Part shown: piece after piece, positions 31,359 to 41,124 of the stretch
Layout: each line of letters starts with the position of its first letter
Numbering within the stretch: the first letter of the stretch is position 1
NCBI GenBank assembly: GCA_010015805.1
Contig: ML978139.1
Span: forward strand, 310,001-374,000
Direction: 5' to 3'
Length of the DNA stretch: 64,000 nucleotides
Origin: Rhizodiscina lignyota
Lineage: Eukaryota; Ascomycota; Dothideomycetes; Aulographales; Rhizodiscinaceae
Translations under genes and position numbers: made by a program
Notes under the pieces: model-generated
Told to the model about the DNA's origin: nothing
The model's database searches: none
What the model saw: only the letters and a program-made list of their open reading frames with translations

Positions 31359-32555
31359 TCACCGCACGCCCATCGGTCTTGACGCCGGGAAGTTTCTTGC
31401 GCTCAGAAGAACGCCTTTTACACCTCTTATTTCTGCTTTCAGTGCATCAATAGCATCCTCTTGCTTCTTTGTCCCACTGTCGCTGCCGAGACCTGCATTG
31501 CCTACGCTTCGTCCATCCAGTCCACCGTAGCCATAAGAATAGTATGGAGAGGAGTACGACATTTCGGTCAAGTATGAAGTAAGGTCTCCGAGCGTAGATG
31601 TGAGGTCAGTGGCCACAGTCTGGTGCGCTTCTGAGGAAGACCTAAGATCGGACATGTGGGAGGTGAGCGATTTTATTCGTGACTCGTGGTAATTTGTGAT
31701 ATCGGCGTTCGCATCGGAGGAAGAAAGTGAAGTCTTGGAGTCTTGGCGTGATAGATTCGGAGAGGTCTGTGTTCCAATGTCGCGGTGGAAGAGTTCTGTA
31801 GGATCGGAATCGGTAGGAGATGGTGGCTCTAGGTCTTGATCGGGGATCAGGACCCTCGAATTCCTCTTCGAATCTGTAGGAGGAAGTTCTGAGACGGCTT
31901 TTTCAAGCCGAGAGTTGAGCTCATCAATGTGAGTTGTTGAGTGGGTGAGAAATTCGTGACGTGCGGCGGCGAGCGTTTCGCTCATCGGTTCGACGATGTA
32001 CTTCGATAGGCCGTACATTGTTGCAGCTAGACCTCCAGTTACATATGCTATACCCAGCAGACGCTGTGTAGTCACCAATGGTGGTGGTTTGGTGGACTGC
32101 AGCATGAACTCGGGATATGTGATGATCGGTGGCACATCTTTTCGCGAAGATTGTGGTCGAGCCTGCGTCCGCGGCTGGACATCCTTCTTTTCAGTACTTG
32201 AGCTTGAGTGCACGACCTTTGGCTCGGCCTCTGTTTGCCGCGGAGCTTGTATCTGTGTCTGTTCTGGAAGTGATCGCTCAATCTCGTCTTTGCCGACGCC
32301 CTTGGATTCAAGGAAGGCGACCTTGCGCTCCCGTGGCGCATCTTTGATGGACGGATCCTCGAGGAATCTAGTTGCTTGCTCTGACAGGTCTACTTCCGAC
32401 TCCGGTCCTTCCTTCTCTTCTACTGTCGATTCCGGCGGTGGAGGCGTCTCTTCCTTAGGAGATTGGTCTGCGTCCGATGGCTTGGGAGTGTGGACACGTT
32501 GCCACGATGGTATCGACGCCTTTGAAGGCTTTGGGGGGTTGGAATTATCTGACAT
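31359..32555 (-). CDS. PEX14-domain peroxisomal membrane protein (Pex14 or Pex14/17 type)
   Basis: Component of the peroxisomal docking complex for Pex5/Pex7 cargo receptors. Single exon, 398 aa. Seen: PSIPSWQR-like start (ASIPSWQRVHTP), Pro/Glu-rich linker, then the Pex14 N-terminal fold at about residues 60-97 (ATRFLEDPSIKDAPRERK, VAFLESKGVGKDEIERSL); conserved DVPPIITYPEFMLQ and KPPPLVTTQRLL; one hydrophobic segment (LLGIAYVTGGLAATMYGL) as membrane anchor; a helix (YIVEPMSETLAAARHEF); the DPTELFHRDIGTQTSP block; then a Ser-rich and Tyr/Gly-rich tail. This order matches the filamentous-fungal PEX14-domain protein sometimes described as a Pex14/Pex17 hybrid (Pex33). I cannot decide between that and classical Pex14 without comparison. 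Confidence 0.85.
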   Translation of the reverse strand: MSDNSNPPKPSKASIPSWQRVHTPKPSDADQSPKEETPPPPESTVEEKEGPESEVDLSEQATRFLEDPSIKDAPRERKVAFLESKGVGKDEIERSLPEQTQIQAPRQTEAEPKVVHSSSSTEKKDVQPRTQARPQSSRKDVPPIITYPEFMLQSTKPPPLVTTQRLLGIAYVTGGLAATMYGLSKYIVEPMSETLAAARHEFLTHSTTHIDELNSRLEKAVSELPPTDSKRNSRVLIPDQDLEPPSPTDSDPTELFHRDIGTQTSPNLSRQDSKTSLSSSDANADITNYHESRIKSLTSHMSDLRSSSEAHQTVATDLTSTLGDLTSYLTEMSYSSPYYSYGYGGLDGRSVGNAGLGSDSGTKKQEDAIDALKAEIRGVKGVLLSARNFPASRPMGVR

Positions 32556-32861
32556 TGCTACAGCACCGGGAGAAGAAGATGGAAGGAGCTAACGAACAGA
32601 GAGATTTAGAGCTCTGAGGCTCGAGACGTCGTCTTCAAACCCTTGGGCCTCGGCAGCGGACCGCTGTGGCTAGTGAGCGATTACATAAGCGTCAAGCCGC
32701 TGAGATGTGGCGGTGTTCGCGATCGCAAACTGTCTCGGGCTCCTCAGTTCAATTTCCCCAGCCAATCCGCACGACCTTTCAGGAAGGCAATTTGCGAATT
32801 GCCAAATTAGCCAGCACACAGCGTTCTCATCCTTGTCTCCTCTGAACAAACATCTTACCTC
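32556..32861. promoter_or_regulatory. Divergent promoter region between the PEX14-domain gene and IES2
   Basis: About 300 bp between the minus-strand start at 32555 and the first plus-strand ATG at 32862. No defined element recognised. Confidence 0.4.
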
Positions 32862-33294
32862 ATGTCCTCGCGCCCGGATCGCCCCGTCAAGCGGCTGCGT
32901 CGACTAAGCACCGAGTACGACGACAGCGAGGGGACTGACGATTGGATGCCCGACAAGGACAAAGGCCACTCTCACAGGTATGTGGCGCAAGTGCTGTATC
33001 TGAACCATATATCTCTCCGCAACGCTGTGCAACCGGTGCCATTGGGCGCGTAGCTGCTCGAACTGCATCTGCACCGCGACCAGCGAACTCCACGTGCGGG
33101 TCGCGCGTCTGCACACGCGGAAACACGGCTGGTCGCCGATGCAAACAGGATTTAGCATGCTGAATTGTTGCTCGAGCTTTGACTTCTTTCCTTGTACACC
33201 CCACATCCACCGCGAGAGCCCTGTTGCCATCCGCCAAAATGACTACACGTCGCCTCAGACCGAAAAAGGAACTAATCAAGCCTCCATCAAATAG
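32862..33294 (+). CDS. Possible small gene or upstream exon before IES2
   Basis: Low confidence. ATG at 32862 opens MSSRPDRPVKRLRRLSTEYD and an acidic segment, up to a clean donor (CACAG|GTATGT at 32977/32978). Splicing to 33054 (acceptor GCGTAG) continues the frame with SCSNCICTATSELHVRVARL to a stop at 33294, a 118-aa product overlapping the start of IES2 in another frame. Alternatives: the first exon is an untranslated or alternative leader of the IES2 transcript, or the reading is chance. The basic/acidic leader and good donor argue that at least the first exon is transcribed. Confidence 0.3.
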
Positions 33295-34545
33295 CATCTC
33301 CGCGCCGTCGAACAGGCCTCGTCGCGCCGCCGCTCAAGCCTCTGCTGCTGCTACGACCTCTGCACTTGACCGCGAGACAGACTCTCCCGATGAGCCCCGG
33401 CCGGAGAAGCAAGCTATCAAGCTCAAAGTAGGCAGTCGTCTACGCGAGGTGGAAAAGCCATCGATCACAGTCGGTGGAAGAAAGTCTGGTGGAACCAGGG
33501 ACAGCTTCGAAGGTGGGGAGATAATTGTTGGCTCTCGACCCACGCGGCCAAGGAAGAAGGCCATCGTGGAGGAGACGTCTGAAGATGAAGAAGGTGAAGA
33601 AGCTGACGGTGATGAAGAGGAAGATGAAGACGCCGAGGGAGACGAAGACGACGATGCCCAAGGGAACGAGGATGCCGAAGGAGATGATGACGTAGACATG
33701 GAGGACGCACCACCAGCGGTTGCAGCAGTCAAGGTCGGTGGTGCAAGTGGCATAAGAACAAAGCCTAGCGTCACGATAACACCTGCAAAGGACGATAAGC
33801 TGCCGGGCGTCGAAGACCAAGAGATGGCCATGGATGATGACGATGATGAAGAACTATCTGAGCTTGAATCACAAGAGGAGGAGGGCGGTGAGGAAGACGC
33901 TGAAGGAGAGGAAGATGAAGAGATGGATGCAGAGGGCGATGAAGAAGAAGATGCTGAAGGCGACTCGGACGAAGACGATGATGACGAGACGCCAGCAAGT
34001 ATCAGCAGGAGCAATACTCCTGACCCAAGCAAGTTGACACGAAGGCAGAGAGGCGAGTTTGAAGGTGGCTTGATGGCACTGTCCAACGAGGCTCAGAAGA
34101 AGAAGCACTTGACGGCCGAGGAGCACGCAGCCAGGAGGGCGGAGATGGCAAGGCGAAGGAAGAACTTGAGTGAGAAGCGCAATGAGGAAGAAAAGGTCGG
34201 TTTCAAATCTCTCTATTTCGCCGTTCATTCTGCTTTGAATCAGATGCAGCTGATGTACAGACACAGATGGATACTATCAACCGGCTTCTCAAGAAGCAAG
34301 CACCCAAACGTCGCGGCCGAAGAGAAATCGATCCCGACGGCGGCGACGAGACCATGGATCTTGAAGAGTTCAGACCTTCCCCAATATATGTTCGCACTGT
34401 GAGCAATGCGTCCGGAAGCATGGTGGCTGTCCCAGAAGAGTACATGGAGGCAGAGAATATTTCTGGCGTTTTCAAGGGCGGAGTTACTGGCGGTAAACCT
34501 ACGCCGTTCAGGGGTAGGATGGTCGAAGAGGTGGAGGCGAATTAA
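33239..34545 (+). CDS. IES2: INO80 chromatin-remodelling complex subunit 2 (PAPA-1 domain)
   Basis: Ies2 stimulates ATPase activity of the INO80 nucleosome-sliding complex in the nucleus. Exons 33239-34195 and 34261 (or 34267)-34545; intron of 65 or 71 nt. About 414 aa. Seen: basic start MTTRRLRPKKELIKPP; long Asp/Glu-rich region (33580-34000); then the PAPA-1 domain, LTRRQRGEFEGGLMALS, KHLTAEEHAARRAEMARRRK and NLSEKRNEEEK, crossing the splice into DTINRLLKKQAPKRRGR. The acceptor offers two AGs six bases apart (TACAG|ACACAG|ATG), both in frame, differing by two residues. ATG 33239 (CCAAAATG) is preferred over the in-frame 33179, whose extra 20 residues look non-coding. The window lacks any zf-HIT domain, as in yeast Ies2. 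Confidence 0.9.
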
Positions 34546-35481
34546 GAAAAGTTCTGAGATTTGCATTCATCGGCGGCGTAATTGGGGTGGATCCTCCAAT
34601 TGTACAATAGACGCAATCAATTGCACCTACAGGAACTGAAAACTAGTGCGGTCCATTTTCTTGATCATACACAGAATAACTACCTATTCTGCTCTATCTG
34701 CTCTCGAGGGCGACAGACAAGTTGGCCAAACGCTATAATATATGGAGTCATTGAGGTGTATAGACACTGCAATAGAGACAGACTGTGTTTGTTAAAGCTG
34801 CATAATCTTAATAAATACTATTCAAGGTGTATCACACCGTGCTTTCAACGATACTCTCGCCTAAGTTGAAGAGCAAAACTCGTGTTTGCTGCACGCATTC
34901 GGCATCCATTAGGGTCAGCACATCGACCGCCCACCCTTGAAGATCGACTTGGAGGAATCATGTTCACCCAGACTCCTTATGCACACGGCTGTCTTATCTA
35001 CACCTTTTGGAAACTACCACCAATCTGTCTTCTCAATCGGAGTTTTTTGGTTCGTCTGCCACCTGAATAGATGCGTCCAGTGCCGAGAAGGGCTAAACGA
35101 TTTCGCCGACGTCATGGAACCACGAAACGCTCGCGCTCTTGAACTCACAGCTCCACACTCTCTCCGGGAGCTCCAAGGACAGAGATGTCACAGTTTTCAT
35201 GACATGCGCTTATGCGGGCGGTAGCATTTCGATGTACGCGAAGGAACATCCGGACTGCATATCTTGCAAGTTGCGCTCATTCCCGCCGCAAACGGATCAA
35301 TACATGTGAACAGGTGCGCCTTCGATCCGAGCCCACTCGAACCAGTCCACTTGGTGACTTCTTACAGTCTACGGGAAATTCAAAACTGCATTCTATTTCT
35401 CCGCCACATATTAATGGCGCTGGCCGAATCCGCGGCATCAACATCCTCAATTGGAACTATTTCTCCCCACACTCATCGAAA
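34546..35481. other. Intergenic region, nothing recognised
   Basis: About 0.9 kb between two same-strand genes; the methyltransferase frame is open upstream to 35212, but that part lacks family resemblance. Confidence 0.5.
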
Positions 35482-36198
35482 ATGCCATCCCCGACAGATT
35501 TCAAAGTCACACCCTACGAACCGCAGTACAAAGAATGGCCGTACAGCGAAGAGGATTTCCAGCGCCAGGATAACTCACCGGATAGTAATTTTTACTCGAG
35601 GCCGCGCTTCGTCACGCATATCGACAGCGCCGCGATTAACGCCCTGAGAGCGTACTATGCCCAGAACTTACCAAGGAGAGGACGGATTCTGGATCTGTGC
35701 TCGAGCTGGATCAGTCACCTTCCCAAGGAGTGTGAGCAGGCTGTTCAGGAGGGGACGCTCTCGGTAGTGGGTGTAGGGATGAATCACGCAGAGTTGGAGA
35801 GGAATGCGCTATTGGCTGGACCGAGCGGTAGAAGGGTGGTGCAGGATCTCAACTCAGACCCAGAGTTGGTGGAAGAGGCTACGAAAGGAGGGCTATTTGA
35901 TGCGGCCGCGTGTGTGGTTAGTATCGACTATTTGACGAGGCCGTTGAAGGTGCTGCGTTCGGCGAGAGAGAGTACGAGGGAAGGTGGAAGCGTGCATTTG
36001 GCGGTTAGCAACCGATGCTTTCCGACGAAGGTTGTGGGACGATGGCTGCAGGTGAATGAAAAGGAGAGACTGAAGATGGTGGGTGATTACTTGTGGTTTG
36101 CTGGGTGGAGGCGGGTGGAGATTGTGGAGGTAGTGCCTATGAGGGAGGACTGGAACTCTGGGGATCCGCTATGGGTTGTTCGAGGATTTAAGGAATGA
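35482..36198 (+). CDS. SAM-dependent methyltransferase-like protein
   Basis: Single exon, 238 aa from ATG 35482 (GAAAATGCC). Seen: RFVTHIDSAAINALRAYYAQ, then RILDLCSSWISHLPKE at about residues 75-90, equivalent to motif I of class I methyltransferases but with the DLCSSW-x-SH-x-P form; VVGVGMNHAELERN (motif II); VQDLNSDPEL; FDAAACVVSIDYLTRPLKVL (motif IV/V); GGSVHLAVSNRCFPTKVV. This DLCSSW subgroup is known from algae, plants and fungi as uncharacterised type-11-like methyltransferases. The substrate is unknown. The in-frame ATG at 35212 would add 90 residues with no similarity and is rejected as start. Confidence 0.82.
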   Translation: MPSPTDFKVTPYEPQYKEWPYSEEDFQRQDNSPDSNFYSRPRFVTHIDSAAINALRAYYAQNLPRRGRILDLCSSWISHLPKECEQAVQEGTLSVVGVGMNHAELERNALLAGPSGRRVVQDLNSDPELVEEATKGGLFDAAACVVSIDYLTRPLKVLRSARESTREGGSVHLAVSNRCFPTKVVGRWLQVNEKERLKMVGDYLWFAGWRRVEIVEVVPMREDWNSGDPLWVVRGFKE

Positions 36199-36701
36199 AA
36201 GGACTCGAGGATTCACAGAACTTTTGAGCTACGGCTATACTATACTGAGCCTTTGTGATGTATACTTGACAGTTAATATGACCATGCTTGGTCATACTTG
36301 AGAAACCGGCGTGTCTTTGATACGTGCCATCTGGGGAATTTTAGACTATGGTTTCGGAGATGCTCATTTCTGTTATTGTTCCAATTTGAGGCCTCTAACT
36401 ATTGTGTCATAAACGGGTCATCTCAGGGAGGTGCAACAATGGGTACGAAATAGTGCGCATGCCGAAAGCCTAGATCCCATTGTAAAACTAATAAGTGAGA
36501 GCGGTGTTGGTCGTTACATGAGTTATTTTGCTTTGGAGCATACAAATATGAGCGAGTGGAATGAGTACCGTAAGAAGTCGAAACATATGAGCAAACGAAC
36601 GAATATGTCCCAACCATGATTTCAAATGAGCGTCCTCCAGAGTGGATCCCGGCTCTCCAACACCATCCCATACCACCAGCATCGCAGTTTCCGGTTCGAA
36701 A
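36199..36701. other. Convergent intergenic region
   Basis: 503 bp; nothing recognised. Confidence 0.5.
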
Positions 36702-37841
36702 CTACAGTTCGACCGATCTATATTCCGAAGCCTCGTTCTGAGTAGCATTCTTGCCATGCTCCTTCTTTTGATGTTTGATCAGGTCAACCTTTCGGAAGTA
36801 GCCCCTGCCATCAATCCTGTCGCAGCCTGGTTCAGGACATGGAAAGGGAGACTCATTGTGCACTTTCTTCATGTGCTCGGTGTAATCTCTTCGCTTCGGG
36901 AAAATGGGTTCATCCTGCCAATGTAGTCTCTGCTCACGATACTGAGGGCAGCCTGCAAGTGGACAGCGGCTAGTGTCGACAATACGCGTTCCGTCCCAAG
37001 AATCCACATGTCCTTCCCTCTCATCTACATCGATGTGGTGATAGTTGCGGAGATGCTGCGTCAAATGGTCCCTTCTCTTGAATCCGTTATTGCCGCGGTA
37101 TTTCTTGCAGTGAGGGCATGGATGCCGGGGAGTCAGAGGGTTGTGGACCTTCTTATGTCTACCTAGATCTCGTTTATGGATGAATGTGGCCTCACACGAC
37201 TCCTGCTCGCATGCAAATGCCATGTGCCCGGAGCCTTGGGCATGATATTCCAGGGAGTAGTCTTCGACAAAAGATTCATTGCATTCTCGGCATTGGAATC
37301 TTTTACCCCCTCTAGTTAAGTTGGATAGGTTCACGTTGTCACCAGTCTTGTTGTTGGAGGATGAGTCGTATTCATTGCCCTGAAGTTGGCCGCTCGCACA
37401 ATTGGAAAGACCATCATGTTCTAATTCTTGGTCGCCAGCGCAGAGCATGAAGTTGTTGTCCGTCAAGTGGTCTGGATGATATAACTTGGGTATCTCAGTG
37501 GCATGGCGAGCATAGATATTGTCACTAGAATAGGGGGAAAAACTACGCAGTCAAATTAATATATGTCTATAGACTTGATGAGTGTTACAGACCTTTCAGT
37601 TGCAAGGTTATAGGGGATGATGCAGTTACTTGCTCTTGCCGACAAGATAGTGGTCTGTGCGCTTGGAAATGAAGTCGACGTGCCCTGCGTGACTGCGGTC
37701 GCTGGGGAGTCCGCCCTTTTTCTAAGTTAGTTCAAAAAAAAAAAGGGGTTACCAGAAATCCGGTCCGGTTATTGCAGGCGTCGGGGCACCTGCATCTGGC
37801 CATTGGCCGAATAGCTGTTGGTAGTCGAAGTCTTCGTCCAT
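36702..37841 (-). CDS. C2H2 zinc-finger protein
   Basis: Probable nuclear DNA-binding protein. Exons (minus) 37841-37753, 37715-37593, 37524-36702. Product 344 aa. Seen: acidic start MDEDFDYQQLFGQWPDAG, a Ser/Thr-rich linker, then several C2H2 units: FQCRECNESFVEDYSLEYH, CEQESCEATFIHKRDLGRH, PCPHCKKY with a distant QHLRNYHH, a Cys pair CPLAGCPQY with EHMKKVH, and CPEPGCDRIDG with LIKHQKKEH. Fingers with unusual spacing and GH/YHH ends resemble fungal orphan C2H2 regulators. The first intron is only 37 nt (37716-37752) with an AAAAAG acceptor; the nearer TTAG acceptor would create a stop, so this junction needs caution. Target genes unknown. Confidence 0.75.
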
Positions 37842-39639
37842 GGTGACGTGGCGATCTGAGTGATGGTAAAGCAGCGACGAGGCTGAAAGATTTTGAGGAC
37901 AAGAGATGCGGGAGCAGACCGCGAAACGTGCAGAATCGTAGGACTGGGATTTCATGCACGTAAGTACTTGCCTCTCTGACGGCGGCTCGGACGTCTGGCT
38001 GCTTTACGAGAGGAAAGCATTGGGCATGAAAAGGGCGCTGGCGAGGCAAAAGAAGGCAACTGGTCACACCTCCCACATAAAAAGGGCGTTGGCGGTGAGG
38101 CCGGCGTGACCTGTCATTTCTGCACGCCTTGTTCTTCGATACGTGAGTGGGCTGTAAGAGCCTCATTATGGCCATGCGAAATCCTATGGTTCACAAGTTG
38201 TTCAGGCAATGCGAGGTAATGAAGGCGAATATTTGTCCACGGGAGAAGTCAACATCGAAACGGCACCAGTGATGATTCGCTCGCCCTGGCAGGCCCGCAT
38301 AGTGCGCATTTGACATACGTAAGGAAATAAGACGAGCTGCTAGAATGACATTGAGCACGTTTGTGATATAAAGTTGCTTAGGAAGGACTTCGGGAAGATT
38401 GAAAGGGGTTGTTGAGTGGACAGCACCCAAAAGGAATAGCGTCTCTCTTTCTTCCTCCACAGATGGACCTTGCCCGAATCCCGACAGCACCCGGCACCCA
38501 CTGCTGAAGCACATGAGTACAAGAGTTTCAGTCATCCAGCTTCAAAAGTGCCTGACTTATATGTACCAGCATGACTTTCATCTTTCGGACTCTAGATCTG
38601 GAGATCTGCCGGCATTCCAGTACAAAGTCCGTCTGTCGAGTGCATTTCTTCTCGCCGAAGACCCTTCATCATGTTACATATGTTCTTCGCCGGTTGGATT
38701 ACGGAATCTCATTCTATTTTATCACCTGCTTCATCGTCAATCTCGTCTTTAGTGATCTCGATTCCCTGGCACGGCACTGTTTAAGCATCTCGCTAAACTC
38801 GCTTAGAGAAGGACTTCAGGCCTGTCATTCTTCGCGCCCTCTCGTTCAGGCCATATGGCGCGCAGTTATTCCGTACCATAAACATATTGCAGTCTTCTTT
38901 GGAATTCACATTATTAAGCTTCGAATGTCCCTATAGAGGAGCTGAGGGCGAAACATCTCAACGTCCGTGCGAAGCATTAAGACTGTGGTGTCAGTAGATG
39001 GGTGGTACTGTGTAAAAAGGGGCTCGATACTCAGATCGCCCCAGGGAGAGCATCAGCTCTGTCGTCAGGCAGTCTCCGGCAGCAATAGCATTAGCATGAA
39101 GCAAGTAGGGATAACCATTAGAATAAATATTTCCATTTGAGCTTCATGCTGCTTGCATGTGAATTCTCTGGCTTGTCGTAGCGTAGAAAGTAGAATATCT
39201 GGCTATCTTGGCAAAGACCTCCTTGAAGACTGGGATATCTGCCCATCGTGCTTGCACATGAATGGAAAGAAGTGTTGCATAAGATATGATATCATTGATT
39301 TTGGGGGTAACATTAGCTATTATGACGTCTATAACGAGATTAGCCAGTCGACGAGAAACACTTGGAAGCCAAATGGGCCATTAGCCAATGCGATGCTGAA
39401 GTGCAGATATCATAATACCGCCGATGTTTCATGCATCCGTTCGAATGCCGCATGATTAAACGCATTGCTCAAAGTCGACGTTTGACGACAGCTACCCTGT
39501 GTAGAGCGATGAAGCCCTTCCGAAATACAGGACACGCCCGACGTATCCTTGCGCCCTTCTAAAGTCATCGTGAACTTCGCCACCGCATTCCCCATTGGCC
39601 ATCCATACGAGAGATGTTGATCGCTCAAAGTGGCCATGA
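37842..39639. other. Gene-poor region, about 1.8 kb
   Basis: No supportable gene. Includes a short imperfect palindrome around GCATGAAGC (39094) and GCTTCATGC (39141). Confidence 0.45.
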
Positions 39640-40741
39640 TCAGCCAAGATCGACAACACCCCGGTTTCCTATCCACCGACTCCTCGGCAGCTTCCGCACG
39701 CTCGGATCCCGATACATCAGCCATCTGTCGCCGGCGCGCAAGTCGCAATTCGGGATGTTTGCGAATTCCTGCACGTTGCACGTTGTCGCCCTGTTCAGCC
39801 AGCTCTTCTCGCGGGTTGCGCACTTCTCGTAGTGGCCTTCCTGATTGGTCACCTGGATACCTTGACTCGCGCTTGGAGCGAGGGTTATCGCTGTGGTAGC
39901 AACGGCAGTAGCGGTAGAGGGTGCCATCAAAGTGGCGCCCATGGGGAAGGCTACTATCGATGGCCATGTTGTCTGGCTCGGAATGGTCTGATTGATGATG
40001 GGCTGAGTCACTTGGTACGTCGACGTGGTGATTGTGACTGTCGTAGAGGCAGTTATGGATGAAGCTGTCGCTGGCACGGCATTGCCCATTGATTGTAGCG
40101 TCGCGCCCGTAACTGGAGGCAATGGCAAGGGGTGGCCATTCCACGTTGGTGGAGGCATCGGCGTGACATCAACAGTTTCTGCTTCGAAGGAGACGGCGAG
40201 TACTTTAAGCCGGTCGAACTCGATGCCGAGTGAATCTATCCAGCGCTTGACGTTCTTGTGCGTAAGGAGATGCGGGTACGTGGAGTGGACAACGAGCTTG
40301 CGGATGAGCAAGGCATTGTGCGGGCCGATGGAGGCGTGAAACGAGAAGGAGTAGATTGGCTTGAAGCCGATGGTGCCTGTAAAGACTATTAATACCACAA
40401 CATGTCCGCTTGTTGTTCACGTCTCTTCACTCGGCGAGTGACACGTGCCTCGTTGCAGAAGAGGAGAACTCACCAAGGAAGAAGCTGTTCGAGCCGTACA
40501 AAATCGGCGCCGCCTCGAAATACGTCTTCCTGCTGGCTCTGAGGATGGTCGGATACGTGGGCTTCCTCTTCACCAGGCAGAAGGGACCGTGGTGGCCGAG
40601 CCTGAAGCTGGCGTCGGCAACGAGTAACTCTTCGTAGACTTGCGTGCGCAGTTCGGCGGGCAGGGCGAAGAAGGGAAAAGCCTTCGGACTTTCCGACGCT
40701 GTGCACTCCTCGCTGCTCTCCATCGGGGCGAGAGATGCCAT
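39640..40741 (-). CDS. Orphan F-box/2EXR-like protein, 334 aa
   Basis: Exons (minus) 40741-40474 and 40376-39640; intron 40377-40473 (97 nt, donor GTGAGT, acceptor TTTACAG). Seen: MASLAPMESSEECTASES, then FFALPAELRTQVYEELLV and LRASRKTYFEAAPILYGSN-type segment, followed across the splice by GTIGFKPIYSF; this LPAEL...Y/NTFxxG order is the common fungal F-box/2EXR-like orphan family. The C-terminal third changes to Thr/Ala/Ser-rich (ASSITASTTVTITTSTYQVT) and then charged sequence. An in-frame ATG at 40825 would add 28 residues. Function unknown. Confidence 0.72.
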
Positions 40742-41124
40742 GTTGTCGGAGGAGCGGTGGAGTTGGAGGTGGAGGGAAGGGCGAGGAGGGTTGGTGAATT
40801 CGGGGAGGGGGAGCGTTGTGTGCATTGCTTCATTTCAATTGAGGCTGAGCACCGCACGACGCGCGCAGATCATTCAAGCAAGCAAGCAACCTTGCGCGCT
40901 GCAGCACACGAACCACTGCTGACTCGCCGGCGCTGCCCGCGTCCCTGCCAAGACCTGCCCGATTGCGCCGAAAAGTGGCATTCCGTATGCCGGACTCCAA
41001 CTCCTACGCCTGCTCCGCCTACAGCGCTCTATACAACAATCGATATCAGAACTCTATAAAGCTACTGCAGATTCGCCTGTTCGACTCTTGACTGGCAAGC
41101 GGATTTTCCTGACGATTTTCCAAC
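40742..41124. promoter_or_regulatory. Divergent promoter region upstream of tryptophan synthase
   Basis: 383 bp between the orphan gene (minus) and TRP5 (plus). I see no clear GCN4/CPC1-type TGACTCA site; TGACTCG at 40919 (CTGACTCGCC) is one base off that consensus and may contribute to amino-acid control. Confidence 0.35.

Noticed and set aside
33334-34086. 250-codon minus-strand Ser-rich frame antisense to IES2
   Set aside because: Antisense of GAN-rich acidic codons reads as Ser/Pro; no independent evidence.
39410-40144. 244-codon minus frame beside the F-box/2EXR-like gene
   Set aside because: Different frame from the spliced gene model, with no family resemblance.
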